DNA from: Bacillota bacterium
GTDB lineage: Bacteria > Bacillota > Sulfobacillia > JAJYWN01
DNA: 64,000 nucleotides
Assembly (NCBI GenBank): GCA_021791495.1
Contig: JAJYWN010000078.1
Location: 23,672 to 87,671 of the forward strand
Direction: 5' to 3'
Shown one piece after another: positions 17,770-25,496 of the stretch. The stretch's first letter is position 1; every line of letters begins with the position of its first letter. The translations under genes were made by a program, and so were the position numbers. Under the pieces are notes generated by a model that did no database searches, was not told the DNA's origin, and saw only the letters and a list, made by a program, of their open reading frames with translations.

Positions 17770-17973
17770 GGTTTGTACCAAAGACATACGAAGTTCGGGG
17801 GCAAAAGGTCGGTTTTTCGGACACTCGGCGCAGTCGGACTGTCCGGAAACCCGGACACTCGCACCCTTTTTCTGGGCTGAGACCCCCCTGGGAAGGTACG
17901 GGGTTGACATAAAACCCGCTTTCGTCCGGGTTTCCGGACGTTCTGAGGAAGACGGGTGTCCGCTTTTCCGACC
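17770..17973. repeat. nested palindromic repeat element, copy 1
   Basis: About 205 bases shared with a second copy at 61325-61530. Inner inverted repeats are perfect: GTCCGGAAACCCGGAC (17841-17856) and GTCCGGGTTTCCGGAC (17924-17939). Outer arms are GGTCGGTTTTTCGGACACTC (17807-17826) and the imperfect complement at 17954-17973. Spacing of all four arms matches the other copy within one base, while the centre differs, which suggests a conserved structure. Confidence 0.8.
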
Positions 17974-18067
17974 TTACGCCGTCCACGCCACTCCTCAATG
18001 GGCCGATGCCCGGACTGGACCAGGAGTTCAAGCCGTGAAGACGGCGGGTGCGGTGTTAGGATGCGTC

Positions 18068-18225
18068 AAGGCGGGGGTGAGGGGAAGCTGGGGTGAGGCG
18101 GAGCGGGGGTGAGGGGGAGCTGGGGTGAGGCGGGGCGGAGGGGGAGCTGAGGTGAGGCGGGGCGGAGGGGGAGCTGAGGGAGCTGAGGGAGCTGAGGGAG
18201 CGAGGGGAGCGAGGGGAGTGGGGGG
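18068..18225 (+). repeat. G-rich tandem repeats
   Basis: Two interleaved repeat families: GGTGAGGCGGGGCGGAGGGGGAGCT-type units, then GAGCTGAGG and GCGAGGGGA units, all strongly purine- and G-biased on the plus strand. No credible ORF. A further tandem CCCAGACCGTCGCC lies at 18247-18284. Confidence 0.8.
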
Positions 18226-18320
18226 CGGTCGTGGCGATGCCCGGCGCCCAGACCGTCGCCCAGACCGGCGCCCAGACCGTCGCCGGGCGTACTGGGCTCG
18301 CGTCCTGATTCCCTGGGCGG

Positions 18321-18350
18321 TTCACCCAGCCCTCCACGACGGCATATAAT
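18321..18350 (+). promoter_or_regulatory. putative promoter of the SPOCS gene
   Basis: TTCACC at 18321-18326, 18-base spacer, consensus TATAAT at 18345-18350, followed by a 65-base leader to the start. The -10 context GGCATATAAT could also fit a sporulation sigma factor (SigE/SigK-type CATA), which I cannot separate from SigA by eye. Confidence 0.5.
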
Positions 18351-18416
18351 GGCACCGCCATACGACCCACCCGGGACTGCATACCAGTAGCGGGGTGGGT
18401 GGAAGGGGGCAGACGG

Positions 18417-19724
18417 ATGCCAGATATGCTGGTAAAAGCCGACCGGGTGGTCGGCGAGAACACGGTTCGCGCCACCGTCGGAAGCGCTTGCGCCTTGCCA
18501 CGCCCGGCCGCCCGGATCGTCGACATCGTGGCCAGCCTCCGCGACCTCACCTTCGCCGTCCAGACCGAGTTGGTGCAGATCAGCGCTACACTGCGTGAAC
18601 TCATCTACTATGTCGGTCCGGGCGACCAAATCTACCAGCACACCGAAAGCGTGCCCGTCACCGCCCTGGCCGATATTCCCGGAGCCGAACCCGGCATGGT
18701 CGCGCGTGTAGACGGAATGGTGTTAGGCGTCACGCGGGCTCTCGCCAGTCCCTATCAGGTAGACCAAACGGCCACTCTGGAGTTCCTTGTTAGAGTTACC
18801 CAGACCCAGTCATTACGCTTGGCGCTGGCTACGGCCGGCCCCCTCTACATGGTAGACCGCGTTATCGGTGAGAGCACTGTGCCGTCCGTGGTCGAGGCGG
18901 CCACCGAGCTTCCCCTGCCGGCTTTGGAAATCCGCGACGTCATCGCCACCTTGAACGGTGTCTCGAACGAGGTCCTCACGAACCAGGTAATCGTCCGCGG
19001 GTCGGTGGTGAGGGAGATCTTCTACGTGTCCACCGATAGCGTGGAACGGTGTTTCCAGGAGGAGGTCCCGTTCACGCAGGCCATTCCTTTGGATGGCGCC
19101 AGGGCCGGCATGAGGTCTGAGGCCGCGCCCCGGATCGAGCGGGTGGACCGGGAAATGAGAGCATCCACCACGGTGAACCACCGTGTGGCCTTGGCCACCT
19201 ACGCCCAGGTATCTGAGGCCGTCCAAGTCCGCCTAGCCACATCGCCCACCGGCCCCCTCCTCCGGGTCGACCGCGTGGCGACGGAGAACGCCAAGCAGGT
19301 GATGATCGAGAGTACGGGGTGCTTGACCGAGCCGGCCTCCAGCGTCCGTAACATCCATGTCACGGTGACCGACCTGGCCCACGAGGTCCTCCGGAACAAG
19401 GTCATCATCCAAGGCGTCCTGCATCAGCAGGTCTTCTACGTCGGGGCCCAGGACCTGGTCCAGCACCAGGTGGAGGACGTGCCGTTCTGCGTCTTCGTCG
19501 ATACCCCCGGCGCTCGCCCCGGAATGAACGCCTACGTCACTCCGTCGGTGGAGTACGTCCAGTGCCAGTTGGTTGCCGACGGGTCCTGCCCGCCGACCGA
19601 GTCTCCCGAGGAGGACCTGCTACTGCGTGGTCTTCACCAGCGGGTAGTGGTCGAACTCTTCGTTAAGGTTACCGACGAAGCGCAGATCCGGGCCACGGTA
19701 TCCGGGACGTCGACTCCCCAATGA
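18417..19724 (+). CDS. SPOCS/DUF3794 domain protein, spore-surface type
   Basis: 435 residues built of three repeats of a 120-130-residue beta-rich unit, each with a VDRV(I/V)GE/TEN-type opening, a DI(V/I)A(T/S)L..-type centre and an (R/Q)E(L/I/V)(I/F)YYV-type strand (LRELIYYV, VREIFYV, HQQVFYV). This is the SPOCS (DUF3794) pattern found in SafA/SpoVID-type coat-morphogenesis and related proteins. No signal peptide and no LysM domain. ATG 18417 follows GTGGAAGGGGGCAG. Probably expressed in the mother cell during sporulation. Confidence 0.85.
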   Translation: MPDMLVKADRVVGENTVRATVGSACALPRPAARIVDIVASLRDLTFAVQTELVQISATLRELIYYVGPGDQIYQHTESVPVTALADIPGAEPGMVARVDGMVLGVTRALASPYQVDQTATLEFLVRVTQTQSLRLALATAGPLYMVDRVIGESTVPSVVEAATELPLPALEIRDVIATLNGVSNEVLTNQVIVRGSVVREIFYVSTDSVERCFQEEVPFTQAIPLDGARAGMRSEAAPRIERVDREMRASTTVNHRVALATYAQVSEAVQVRLATSPTGPLLRVDRVATENAKQVMIESTGCLTEPASSVRNIHVTVTDLAHEVLRNKVIIQGVLHQQVFYVGAQDLVQHQVEDVPFCVFVDTPGARPGMNAYVTPSVEYVQCQLVADGSCPPTESPEEDLLLRGLHQRVVVELFVKVTDEAQIRATVSGTSTPQ

Positions 19725-20094
19725 CCTCCCCATCGCGGTCGTACACCACGAAGACGAGGTCCTCCTGGTAGAAATAGACGGCGGTCACTTTGGCCAGGTG
19801 GAAGCGCCCCGGCGCCAAGCGACCGAGGATGGACACCTTGTGCCCCCGATAGGCACACCGCAGGAGTTCCATCCCTATTCCCAGCAGGGCCACCGCACCA
19901 TCAAGGGACACCTCGGCCGCGTTTTCCGGGGGGACGGGCCAGTCCGTCATGTCGCGCGCGTCCGCGGCCACCATTAGGTTCGAAGACCCATCGCCGGCGG
20001 GAGTATCCCCTTGGGACACACTGACGATGTCCAAGGGGATGTACTCGACCGTGGGGTGCTCCAACAGATGGCGCATGTCGTCGCCGATGGACAC
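19669..20094 (-). CDS. hypothetical protein convergent with the SPOCS gene
   Basis: 141 residues from the GTG at 20094 (GGGGGAACGACA upstream). No recognised family. The C-terminal half (VSILGRLAPGRFHLAKVTAVYFYQ, then DLVFVVYDRDGEVIG) reads like a small beta-barrel. It overlaps the SPOCS gene's 3' end by 56 bases and is divergent from the response regulator gene. Confidence 0.55.
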   Translation of the reverse strand: MSIGDDMRHLLEHPTVEYIPLDIVSVSQGDTPAGDGSSNLMVAADARDMTDWPVPPENAAEVSLDGAVALLGIGMELLRCAYRGHKVSILGRLAPGRFHLAKVTAVYFYQEDLVFVVYDRDGEVIGESTSRIPWPGSALRR

Positions 20095-20230
20095 TGTCGT
20101 TCCCCCTTCCGCCGCCGACGCGCGCCGCCGGGGGCGCATAACCCTCCAGGCGAAGGTAAACCTGCTCTTGACACGAATATGAAGCCCCGTCAGCGAAAAT
20201 GAGTGCCCCGGGAGAGGTGGAGGGTAAGGC

Positions 20231-20983
20231 ATGACCCGTACCATTCTGGTCGTCGATGATGAACCGCACATCCGCGACCTGGTGCGACTCTACATGAAGC
20301 GCGAGGGGTTCGAGGTGCGCGAGGCGGTGGACGGGCAGGAAGGGCTCGGCCTGGCCCGCAGCACGTCGCCCGACCTTATCGTCCTGGATCTCATGCTCCC
20401 GAAGTTGGACGGATGGGAAGTCTGCCGGGAGATAAGGAAGGATAGCGCCGTTCCCATCATCATGCTCACCGCGCGGGACGACGAGGCCGATAAGGTATTG
20501 GGCTTGGAGATGGGCGCCGATGATTACTTGACCAAACCCTTTTCCCCCAGGGAATTGGTGGCCCGGGTGAGGGCTGTGCTCCGCCGGGTACAACCGCCGC
20601 CGGGGTCGGCCCGCTCCGAGGCAGGGGCGGGTGTGGTGGTGGGCGGGGCACTCCAGCCGCAGCGGATGGAACTCCCCGATTTCTCCATCGATCTGACCAG
20701 CCGGGAGCTGCGCTCTCACGGACAGGTACTGCCGTGCCCGGCCAAGGAGTTTGAACTTCTGTGGCTTTTAGTATCCAACCCCAGCCGGGTCTTCACGCGG
20801 GAACAACTTCTCCAGCAGGTTTGGGACTACGACTATTTCGGCGATTTCCGGACGGTGGACGTCCACATCCGGCGCATCCGTGAAAAGATCGAACCGGACC
20901 CCTCCTCGCCCAAGTACATCAAAACGGTCTGGGGAGTGGGCTATAAGTTCGAGAAGCCGGCTGACAACGGCGGGCGGCGCTAG
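20231..20983 (+). CDS. OmpR/PhoP-family response regulator
   Basis: 250 residues. Receiver domain (1-120) with acidic pair DDE at residues 9-11, phospho-acceptor Asp in LIVLDLMLPKLDGWEV, and the conserved Lys in DYLTKPFSPREL. A linker of about 30 residues leads to a winged-helix domain (about 150-245: LTSRELRSHGQVLPCPAKEF, then TVDVHIRRIREKIEPDP). GGTGGAGGGTAAGGC precedes the ATG. Immediately followed by the partner kinase. PhoP/WalR-type by similarity. Confidence 0.93.
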   Translation: MTRTILVVDDEPHIRDLVRLYMKREGFEVREAVDGQEGLGLARSTSPDLIVLDLMLPKLDGWEVCREIRKDSAVPIIMLTARDDEADKVLGLEMGADDYLTKPFSPRELVARVRAVLRRVQPPPGSARSEAGAGVVVGGALQPQRMELPDFSIDLTSRELRSHGQVLPCPAKEFELLWLLVSNPSRVFTREQLLQQVWDYDYFGDFRTVDVHIRRIREKIEPDPSSPKYIKTVWGVGYKFEKPADNGGRR

Positions 20984-20994
20984 GAGGCCTTCTC

Positions 20995-22806
20995 TTGTTC
21001 AAGAGCTTGACCGGGAGACTGGTCACAACATATCTGGTAATCATTTTGGCGGTCCTCCTTGTCATCGGCAGCGCCCTTTACCGCCTGGTACTGACCTATT
21101 TCATTCGCAGCGCCGAGCAGTCACTGCTGCTTGAGACCCAGCAGGCCTCCGCGCTGTTCACCAGAGTACTGGACGTCCAGGAGTCCGGTACGGCTCCCGG
21201 ACGCACCGGCACGGCTCGCGGTCAAGCTTTCACGCCAGAGAACGTGGTCCGGTTTGCGGCCGAGATCACCCGGTCTGAGGTAATGGTCTTGGACGCTTCA
21301 GGCCAGCCAGTGTACGATTCGCGGGCCGTCAGAGACAGGAAGAACCCGGTGGTCCCGGTCAAGGTTTTGTCCGACCTGAAAGTCGGAGATCCGCCGAAGC
21401 TCCTCAAACGCAACGACGTACAGGGCCGTCCGGCGGCGGCCACACTGGTGAAGTTAAAGACGCCGGCGCAGACCCGGGACCTCTACCTCTTGATGCGCAA
21501 ACCTTTTACGGGAGTGCAGGGATCGGTGCGCGGCATCCTGCGGGTCCTGCTCCAATCCGGCCTATTGGCGGCCGCCATCACCGTCATCTTCGCCCTCATC
21601 TTGGCGAAAGGCCTGTCGCGACCCATCGTGCGATTGACAGAAGCCGCGCGCCGGATGGCAGCCGGTGAGTTGGACGTGCGCACGGGCGTGCGGGGGAGCG
21701 ACGAGATTGGTGTCCTTGGCCAGTCCTTCGATGAGATGGGGGAGCGGCTCTCCAGGCTGGTATCCACCATCGATACTGACCGGCAGCGCTTCCAGGGGAT
21801 CCTGAATGGGCTGGATGACGGCTTGGTGTCTTTGAACCTCTCGGGGAAGGTGCTCTTCCTTAACCCACGCTTTTCCATGCTTCTGAACCTACCCAAGGGT
21901 GAGCCCGCCGAGGGGAAGGATTTCCTGGAGATACTGAAGGGCGAACCGGAGATGGCGGACCTGGCCGCCCAGGCCCTGGAGCGGCGCCAAGCCTTCACGG
22001 CCGAACTGCTCCTGCAGGAGGGCGTGGTACGGGCCGTGGCTCACGTCATCCCGTATGGCGCGGGCGGCGAGTCCACGGCCATTCTCATCGTGGTCCAGGA
22101 TGTCACCGAGTTACGGAAGCTGGAGAAGGCGCGCCTGGAGTTCATCTCCACTGTGTCGCACGAACTGAGGACGCCGGTCACCTCCATCCAGGGGTTCAGT
22201 GAGGCGTTGTCGGAAGGTGTGGCGGCGTCCCCCGAAGACCTGCGGCGCTATGCCGGCGTCATCAACAGTGAAGCCCGCCGTCTACGCCGGCTCATCGACG
22301 ACCTCTTCCAGTTCGCCCGGATCGAGGCGGGCCAGATGGACTTTCACTTCGAGCCACTTAACCTGGGCGACGTGCTGCGGAACGCCGTGGCCGCTATGGT
22401 GCCACAGGCCGAGGAGGCCGGCGTCTCCCTGACGGTAGAGACCCCGGACAAGCTGGGTCCGGTTCTGGGCGACCGCGACCGTTTGAGCCAGGTACTCTTG
22501 AACCTGGTCGGGAACGCGCTGCGCTTCACCCACTCGGGGGGCCGCATCACCGTGACCGGCCGGCGTGACGGCAAGGCCTTGGTCATCCGGGTAACCGACA
22601 CCGGGACGGGCATTTCCGCGGAAGACCTGCCCCACATCTTCGAGCGCTACTACAAGTCGAACCGCGGGGGACGGCGCGCGGGAGGGACGGGATTGGGCCT
22701 GGCCATTGCCAAGCATATCGTGGAAGCCCACGGCGGTCAGATCGCGGTAGCCAGCGAGGAGGGCAGGGGGAGCACGTTCACGGTGAATCTGCCGCCTGCG
22801 AGCTGA
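20995..22806 (+). CDS. PhoR/WalK-like sensor histidine kinase
   Basis: 603 residues, TTG start with TAGGAGG seven bases upstream. Membrane helix about 10-30, extracytoplasmic sensor domain to about 170, second helix about 185-205, HAMP (about 205-258), PAS (about 262-370), HisKA with ISTVSHELRTPVTSIQGF, and HATPase_c with LNLVGNALRF, VTDTGTGIS, IFERYYK and GGTGLGLAIAKH. The gene starts 11 bases after its response regulator. The domain order matches PhoR and WalK; phosphate sensing is an inference supported by the TTAA box array downstream. Confidence 0.93.
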   Translation: MFKSLTGRLVTTYLVIILAVLLVIGSALYRLVLTYFIRSAEQSLLLETQQASALFTRVLDVQESGTAPGRTGTARGQAFTPENVVRFAAEITRSEVMVLDASGQPVYDSRAVRDRKNPVVPVKVLSDLKVGDPPKLLKRNDVQGRPAAATLVKLKTPAQTRDLYLLMRKPFTGVQGSVRGILRVLLQSGLLAAAITVIFALILAKGLSRPIVRLTEAARRMAAGELDVRTGVRGSDEIGVLGQSFDEMGERLSRLVSTIDTDRQRFQGILNGLDDGLVSLNLSGKVLFLNPRFSMLLNLPKGEPAEGKDFLEILKGEPEMADLAAQALERRQAFTAELLLQEGVVRAVAHVIPYGAGGESTAILIVVQDVTELRKLEKARLEFISTVSHELRTPVTSIQGFSEALSEGVAASPEDLRRYAGVINSEARRLRRLIDDLFQFARIEAGQMDFHFEPLNLGDVLRNAVAAMVPQAEEAGVSLTVETPDKLGPVLGDRDRLSQVLLNLVGNALRFTHSGGRITVTGRRDGKALVIRVTDTGTGISAEDLPHIFERYYKSNRGGRRAGGTGLGLAIAKHIVEAHGGQIAVASEEGRGSTFTVNLPPAS

Positions 22807-22827
22807 GCACGGGGCGCTAGCTGGCGG

Positions 22828-22875
22828 TTAATTCCCTGTTAATACCAGTTAAACCATCCTTAATACTCTGTTTAA
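22828..22875 (+). promoter_or_regulatory. phased TTAA direct repeats, putative PhoP-type operator
   Basis: TTAA occurs at 22828, 22839, 22849, 22860 and 22872, i.e. every 10-12 bases, mostly as GTTAAT or CTTAAT. PhoP/OmpR-type regulators bind direct repeats of about TTAACA with 11-base phasing. The array lies between the two-component genes and the start of the secreted protein gene. Confidence 0.65.
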
Positions 22876-22944
22876 GGAGCCGCAAACACCATCCCCCATA
22901 CTGGTCCTTGGAGGGGGACCGAAGAAGAAAGGGAGGATGGAAAG

Positions 22945-23886
22945 ATGAAATCGTCGCGTGTGGTTCGGAAGATCCGGGGAATCGCTGTGGTGACCTTGCT
23001 GTTCACTCTATTGACGGGCCTTTTCGCCACGGGAGTGGCGGGGGCCGCGCCGGCGGGAACGTCGTCAGGTGACACTCTGGTTACCGGCCAGGGCCAGGGC
23101 CAAGGCCAGGGCCAGGATCTTGGGCAGGGGCAAGGTCTGGGTCTGGGTCTGGGTCTGGGGCAGGGTCTGGGGCAGGGTCTGGGGAATAACTTGGGGAACG
23201 GTCGAGGCGCCACCGGCGGGCAGCCCGCCATGACGGACGAAGAGAAGGCGAAGCTTGAGTCGTTGAAGGGCCTGGTCAAGCAGGCTCAGGCGGAGCTGGA
23301 TTCGGCGAACGACAAGGCCACCGCCGGTGACTCGGCGGGCGCGGTGGCCGATGTGCGGAGCTATTTCGGCGTCGTCGAGGAGATCGCCAGTCAGATCACC
23401 TTACCTGCGCCGCGGTGGTCTCACGCCATCGCCAATGCCCTTCGGCGGCAGGGCAATGAGCTCGTAAGCATCTACCAGGCACTGTCACAGCAAGGCCGAG
23501 ACGATTTCAAGGCCGTCATCATGGAGGAGCGGGACAAGGCCAAGGACAGCCCCGCCCTGGCTCTGGTCCTCGGCGCACTGGCCAAGGTCGTCCGGAACCA
23601 GGACGGCGAGAAGAAAGAAGCGCTCATCGCCCGTCTGGAAAAGCAGCTAGCCGAAGCCAAGCAGACGGTAGAGCGTATCCAGAACCACATTTCCCGGCTG
23701 GCCAAGACTGAGGCCGCGCTGTCTGAGAAGATCGCGGGCATGAGAGACGGCGCGCTGAAGGACTTCGCCCAGCGGCATCTCCACCTGGTTCAATTGGAGA
23801 TGGATGCGGCGGCCAAGGCCTTGGAGGCGGCCCAGTACAAGGTGAGCCTGCTCAACGACATGCTCGACTACCACCGGAGCCGTTAG
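22945..23886 (+). CDS. secreted repeat protein with helical C-terminal domain
   Basis: 313 residues. A cleavable signal peptide (to about 33, ending GVAGAAPAG), a Gly/Gln/Leu low-complexity segment (about 48-90, GQ and LG repeats), then a charged helical region of about 220 residues with coiled-coil character (LEKQLAEAKQTVERIQNHIS). ATG 22945 follows AAGGGAGGATGGAAAG. Function unknown; location behind the two-component system and its TTAA boxes suggests it is a target of that system. Confidence 0.8.
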   Translation: MKSSRVVRKIRGIAVVTLLFTLLTGLFATGVAGAAPAGTSSGDTLVTGQGQGQGQGQDLGQGQGLGLGLGLGQGLGQGLGNNLGNGRGATGGQPAMTDEEKAKLESLKGLVKQAQAELDSANDKATAGDSAGAVADVRSYFGVVEEIASQITLPAPRWSHAIANALRRQGNELVSIYQALSQQGRDDFKAVIMEERDKAKDSPALALVLGALAKVVRNQDGEKKEALIARLEKQLAEAKQTVERIQNHISRLAKTEAALSEKIAGMRDGALKDFAQRHLHLVQLEMDAAAKALEAAQYKVSLLNDMLDYHRSR

Positions 23887-23901
23887 CAGGCTGAGGAAAT
23901 G

Positions 23902-23946
23902 CACAAAGCCCTTTTTCGGATTCCGACCCGGAAAGGGGCTTTGTTT
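23902..23946 (+). terminator. rho-independent terminator after the secreted repeat gene
   Basis: CAAAGCCC TTTTTC and GGAAAGGGGCTTTG form a stem around a short loop, followed by TTTTGCTT. Confidence 0.85.
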
Positions 23947-23988
23947 TGCTTCGGTGAGGGGTTGCGGATGGAGGATTTCGAACCGGCC

Positions 23989-24003
23989 GGGGGGGGGGGG
24001 GGG
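23989..24003 (+). repeat. 15-base G homopolymer
   Basis: Uninterrupted G-run following GGCC. Such tracts are prone to slippage and to assembly error. Confidence 0.9.
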
Positions 24004-24055
24004 TATCCGCCGCCGTGGGGTCGTGGGAGTCAATTCGGGATACGATTCCGAGACC

Positions 24056-24368
24056 AACAGGGTATCCTGGGTTTACCCCCGGCCATTGAGCCGGCTTTCA
24101 CAAGGAGGCGGCACATCTCTCGAAGTAAGGAACGTGCGGCCTTGCCTTCCTTTCCGCTGCTAGAAAGCGCGGGTCCAGATTCGCGTGCCCCACGGCGCCA
24201 CAATCCGCTGGGCGGTGGGCGGTGCGGAATAGGCACTCCCATGGCGGCGCCGCGGCGGCGGAGGTCCGAAAGCGCTCTCGAATACCCCCCGGGGGTATGT
24301 TGCCGCGACGGGGGGTAAACCCAAGATACCCTGTCCATTCGCCAAAGGTATCTGGAGTTTACTTCCCC
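24056..24368. repeat. three copies of a GGTATC..TTTAC motif
   Basis: CAGGGTATCCTGGGTTTACC at 24058-24077 (plus), its near-complement at 24311-24335, and GGTATCTGGAGTTTACTTCC at 24347-24366 (plus). The first two form an inverted pair about 230 bases apart. Confidence 0.75.
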
Positions 24369-24448
24369 AGTGGTTTCTGCCGTGCCTCGGCATAGACCAC
24401 GGGGGGAATAGCACTCAGGGGTCAGTCGTCCGTGTTTGTCAACAATCT

Positions 24449-24489
24449 CAGAGGAGGAGCCGGTCCGGTCCGGTCCGGCTCCTCCTCTG
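24449..24489. repeat. perfect 15-bp hairpin with repeated loop
   Basis: CAGAGGAGGAGCCGG (24449-24463) pairs exactly with CCGGCTCCTCCTCTG (24475-24489); the loop is TCCGGTCCGGT. No T-run follows, so it is not a normal terminator. Confidence 0.9.
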
Positions 24490-24833
24490 ACTGCGCACTT
24501 CACCGTGCATTCAGCTGCCCATCGACAATCTGCCTGTCTACATGCGACCTGCCCGTAACCTGCACTTCCGCCTGCACTCCGTCGCCGCCTAACCTTGTGC
24601 CGTCGACCTCCGCCTCCGCCTCCGCCTTCGTCGCCGCCTCCGCCTTCGCCAGCCTGACGTTGCCTACGACCGTCTGTTCCTCTCGCTCCCCTGTCGCCTT
24701 TGCCGGTCGCCGTTCACCACCCTGAAGTTAGACATGCTTCACGCCAATGCCGCAACGACCATCGACGCCTGAACCACTCCGACCGACAGACCCAGAGCAG
24801 TAATCCCCCGCATCCCCCCTCCGCAGGGCACGC

Positions 24834-25286
24834 CTACTTCACGCCGAGCAGCTTCCACATGACGGCGGCTAGGCCGGCGGCCACAAGCGGACCTGCCGGG
24901 ATGCCGCGCAGGAGAGTGGTCCCCAAGATCGATCCGAAGGTTAGGCCGAATACCACTTGTGGGGATGCTCGAAGCAGGCCCACCCCTTGACCGGTCAGAT
25001 AGGCGGCAAGCGCTCCCGCCAGCAGCGCGGCCACGCCCGCCGAACTCCCGAACGTCGTCCCCAGCTCCTTGAAGCCGATGCGTCCACTGGCCAGTGGGGC
25101 CAGCACGCTGACCGTCAGCATGAAAATGCCCAGCTCCACCCCGCCCGTTTCGAGGTACTTGACGACCGGCCACATCCGCAAGAGGAAGACTGCCAGTACG
25201 AACCCCGTCGAGGAAAGGAGAAGCTGGTTCTTACTGACATAGCCGATGATCAGAAGCGCGATCAGGAGAAGGAACCTGGCTGCCAC
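24834..25286 (-). CDS. DUF441 family membrane protein
   Basis: 150 residues with about five hydrophobic segments, the usual DUF441 (YeaL/YtwI) length. Typical elements: LIIGYVSKNQLLLSSTGFVL, IFMLTVSVLAPLASGRIG and GLTFGSILGTTLLRGIPAGPLVAAG. GTG at 25286 was chosen over longer in-frame starts because GAACGGAGGCGACTGG lies upstream and the longer version adds a charged tail atypical of the family. Function unknown. Confidence 0.85.
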   Translation of the reverse strand: MAARFLLLIALLIIGYVSKNQLLLSSTGFVLAVFLLRMWPVVKYLETGGVELGIFMLTVSVLAPLASGRIGFKELGTTFGSSAGVAALLAGALAAYLTGQGVGLLRASPQVVFGLTFGSILGTTLLRGIPAGPLVAAGLAAVMWKLLGVK

Positions 25287-25496
25287 GCGCCAGTCGCCTC
25301 CGTTCCGTTCGTCTGCGGCCGTGCCTGGCGGCCGCTCGCGCCTCTTCAGAACCAAGGAGTATGTCACCATTGACGGGTGTAGAAGGGACGATGCTGGTCC
25401 CATTCAGAAAAGGCCAAGCTAGGCTTAAAGCCACCGTGCAGGGGGAGTCTAGTCCTTGTATCTGCTTGGGCTAAGACGGTCCGGAGGTCGTAAGCG

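Larger units (their letters stand above)
23947..24833. other. 890-base non-coding, repeat-rich gap
   Basis: I see no credible gene here. The stretch holds a 15-base G-run (23989-24003), three copies of a 22-base motif of which one is inverted, a 15-bp perfect stem (24449-24489), and a CGCCTCCGCCTTCG-like triplet repeat near 24605-24655. Base composition and repeats suggest a decayed mobile or intergenic element. Confidence 0.6.

Noticed and set aside
17738-18112. 124-codon open frame through the palindromic element, copy 1
   Set aside because: Translation follows the inverted repeats and lacks an RBS; the second copy is not open in the same way.
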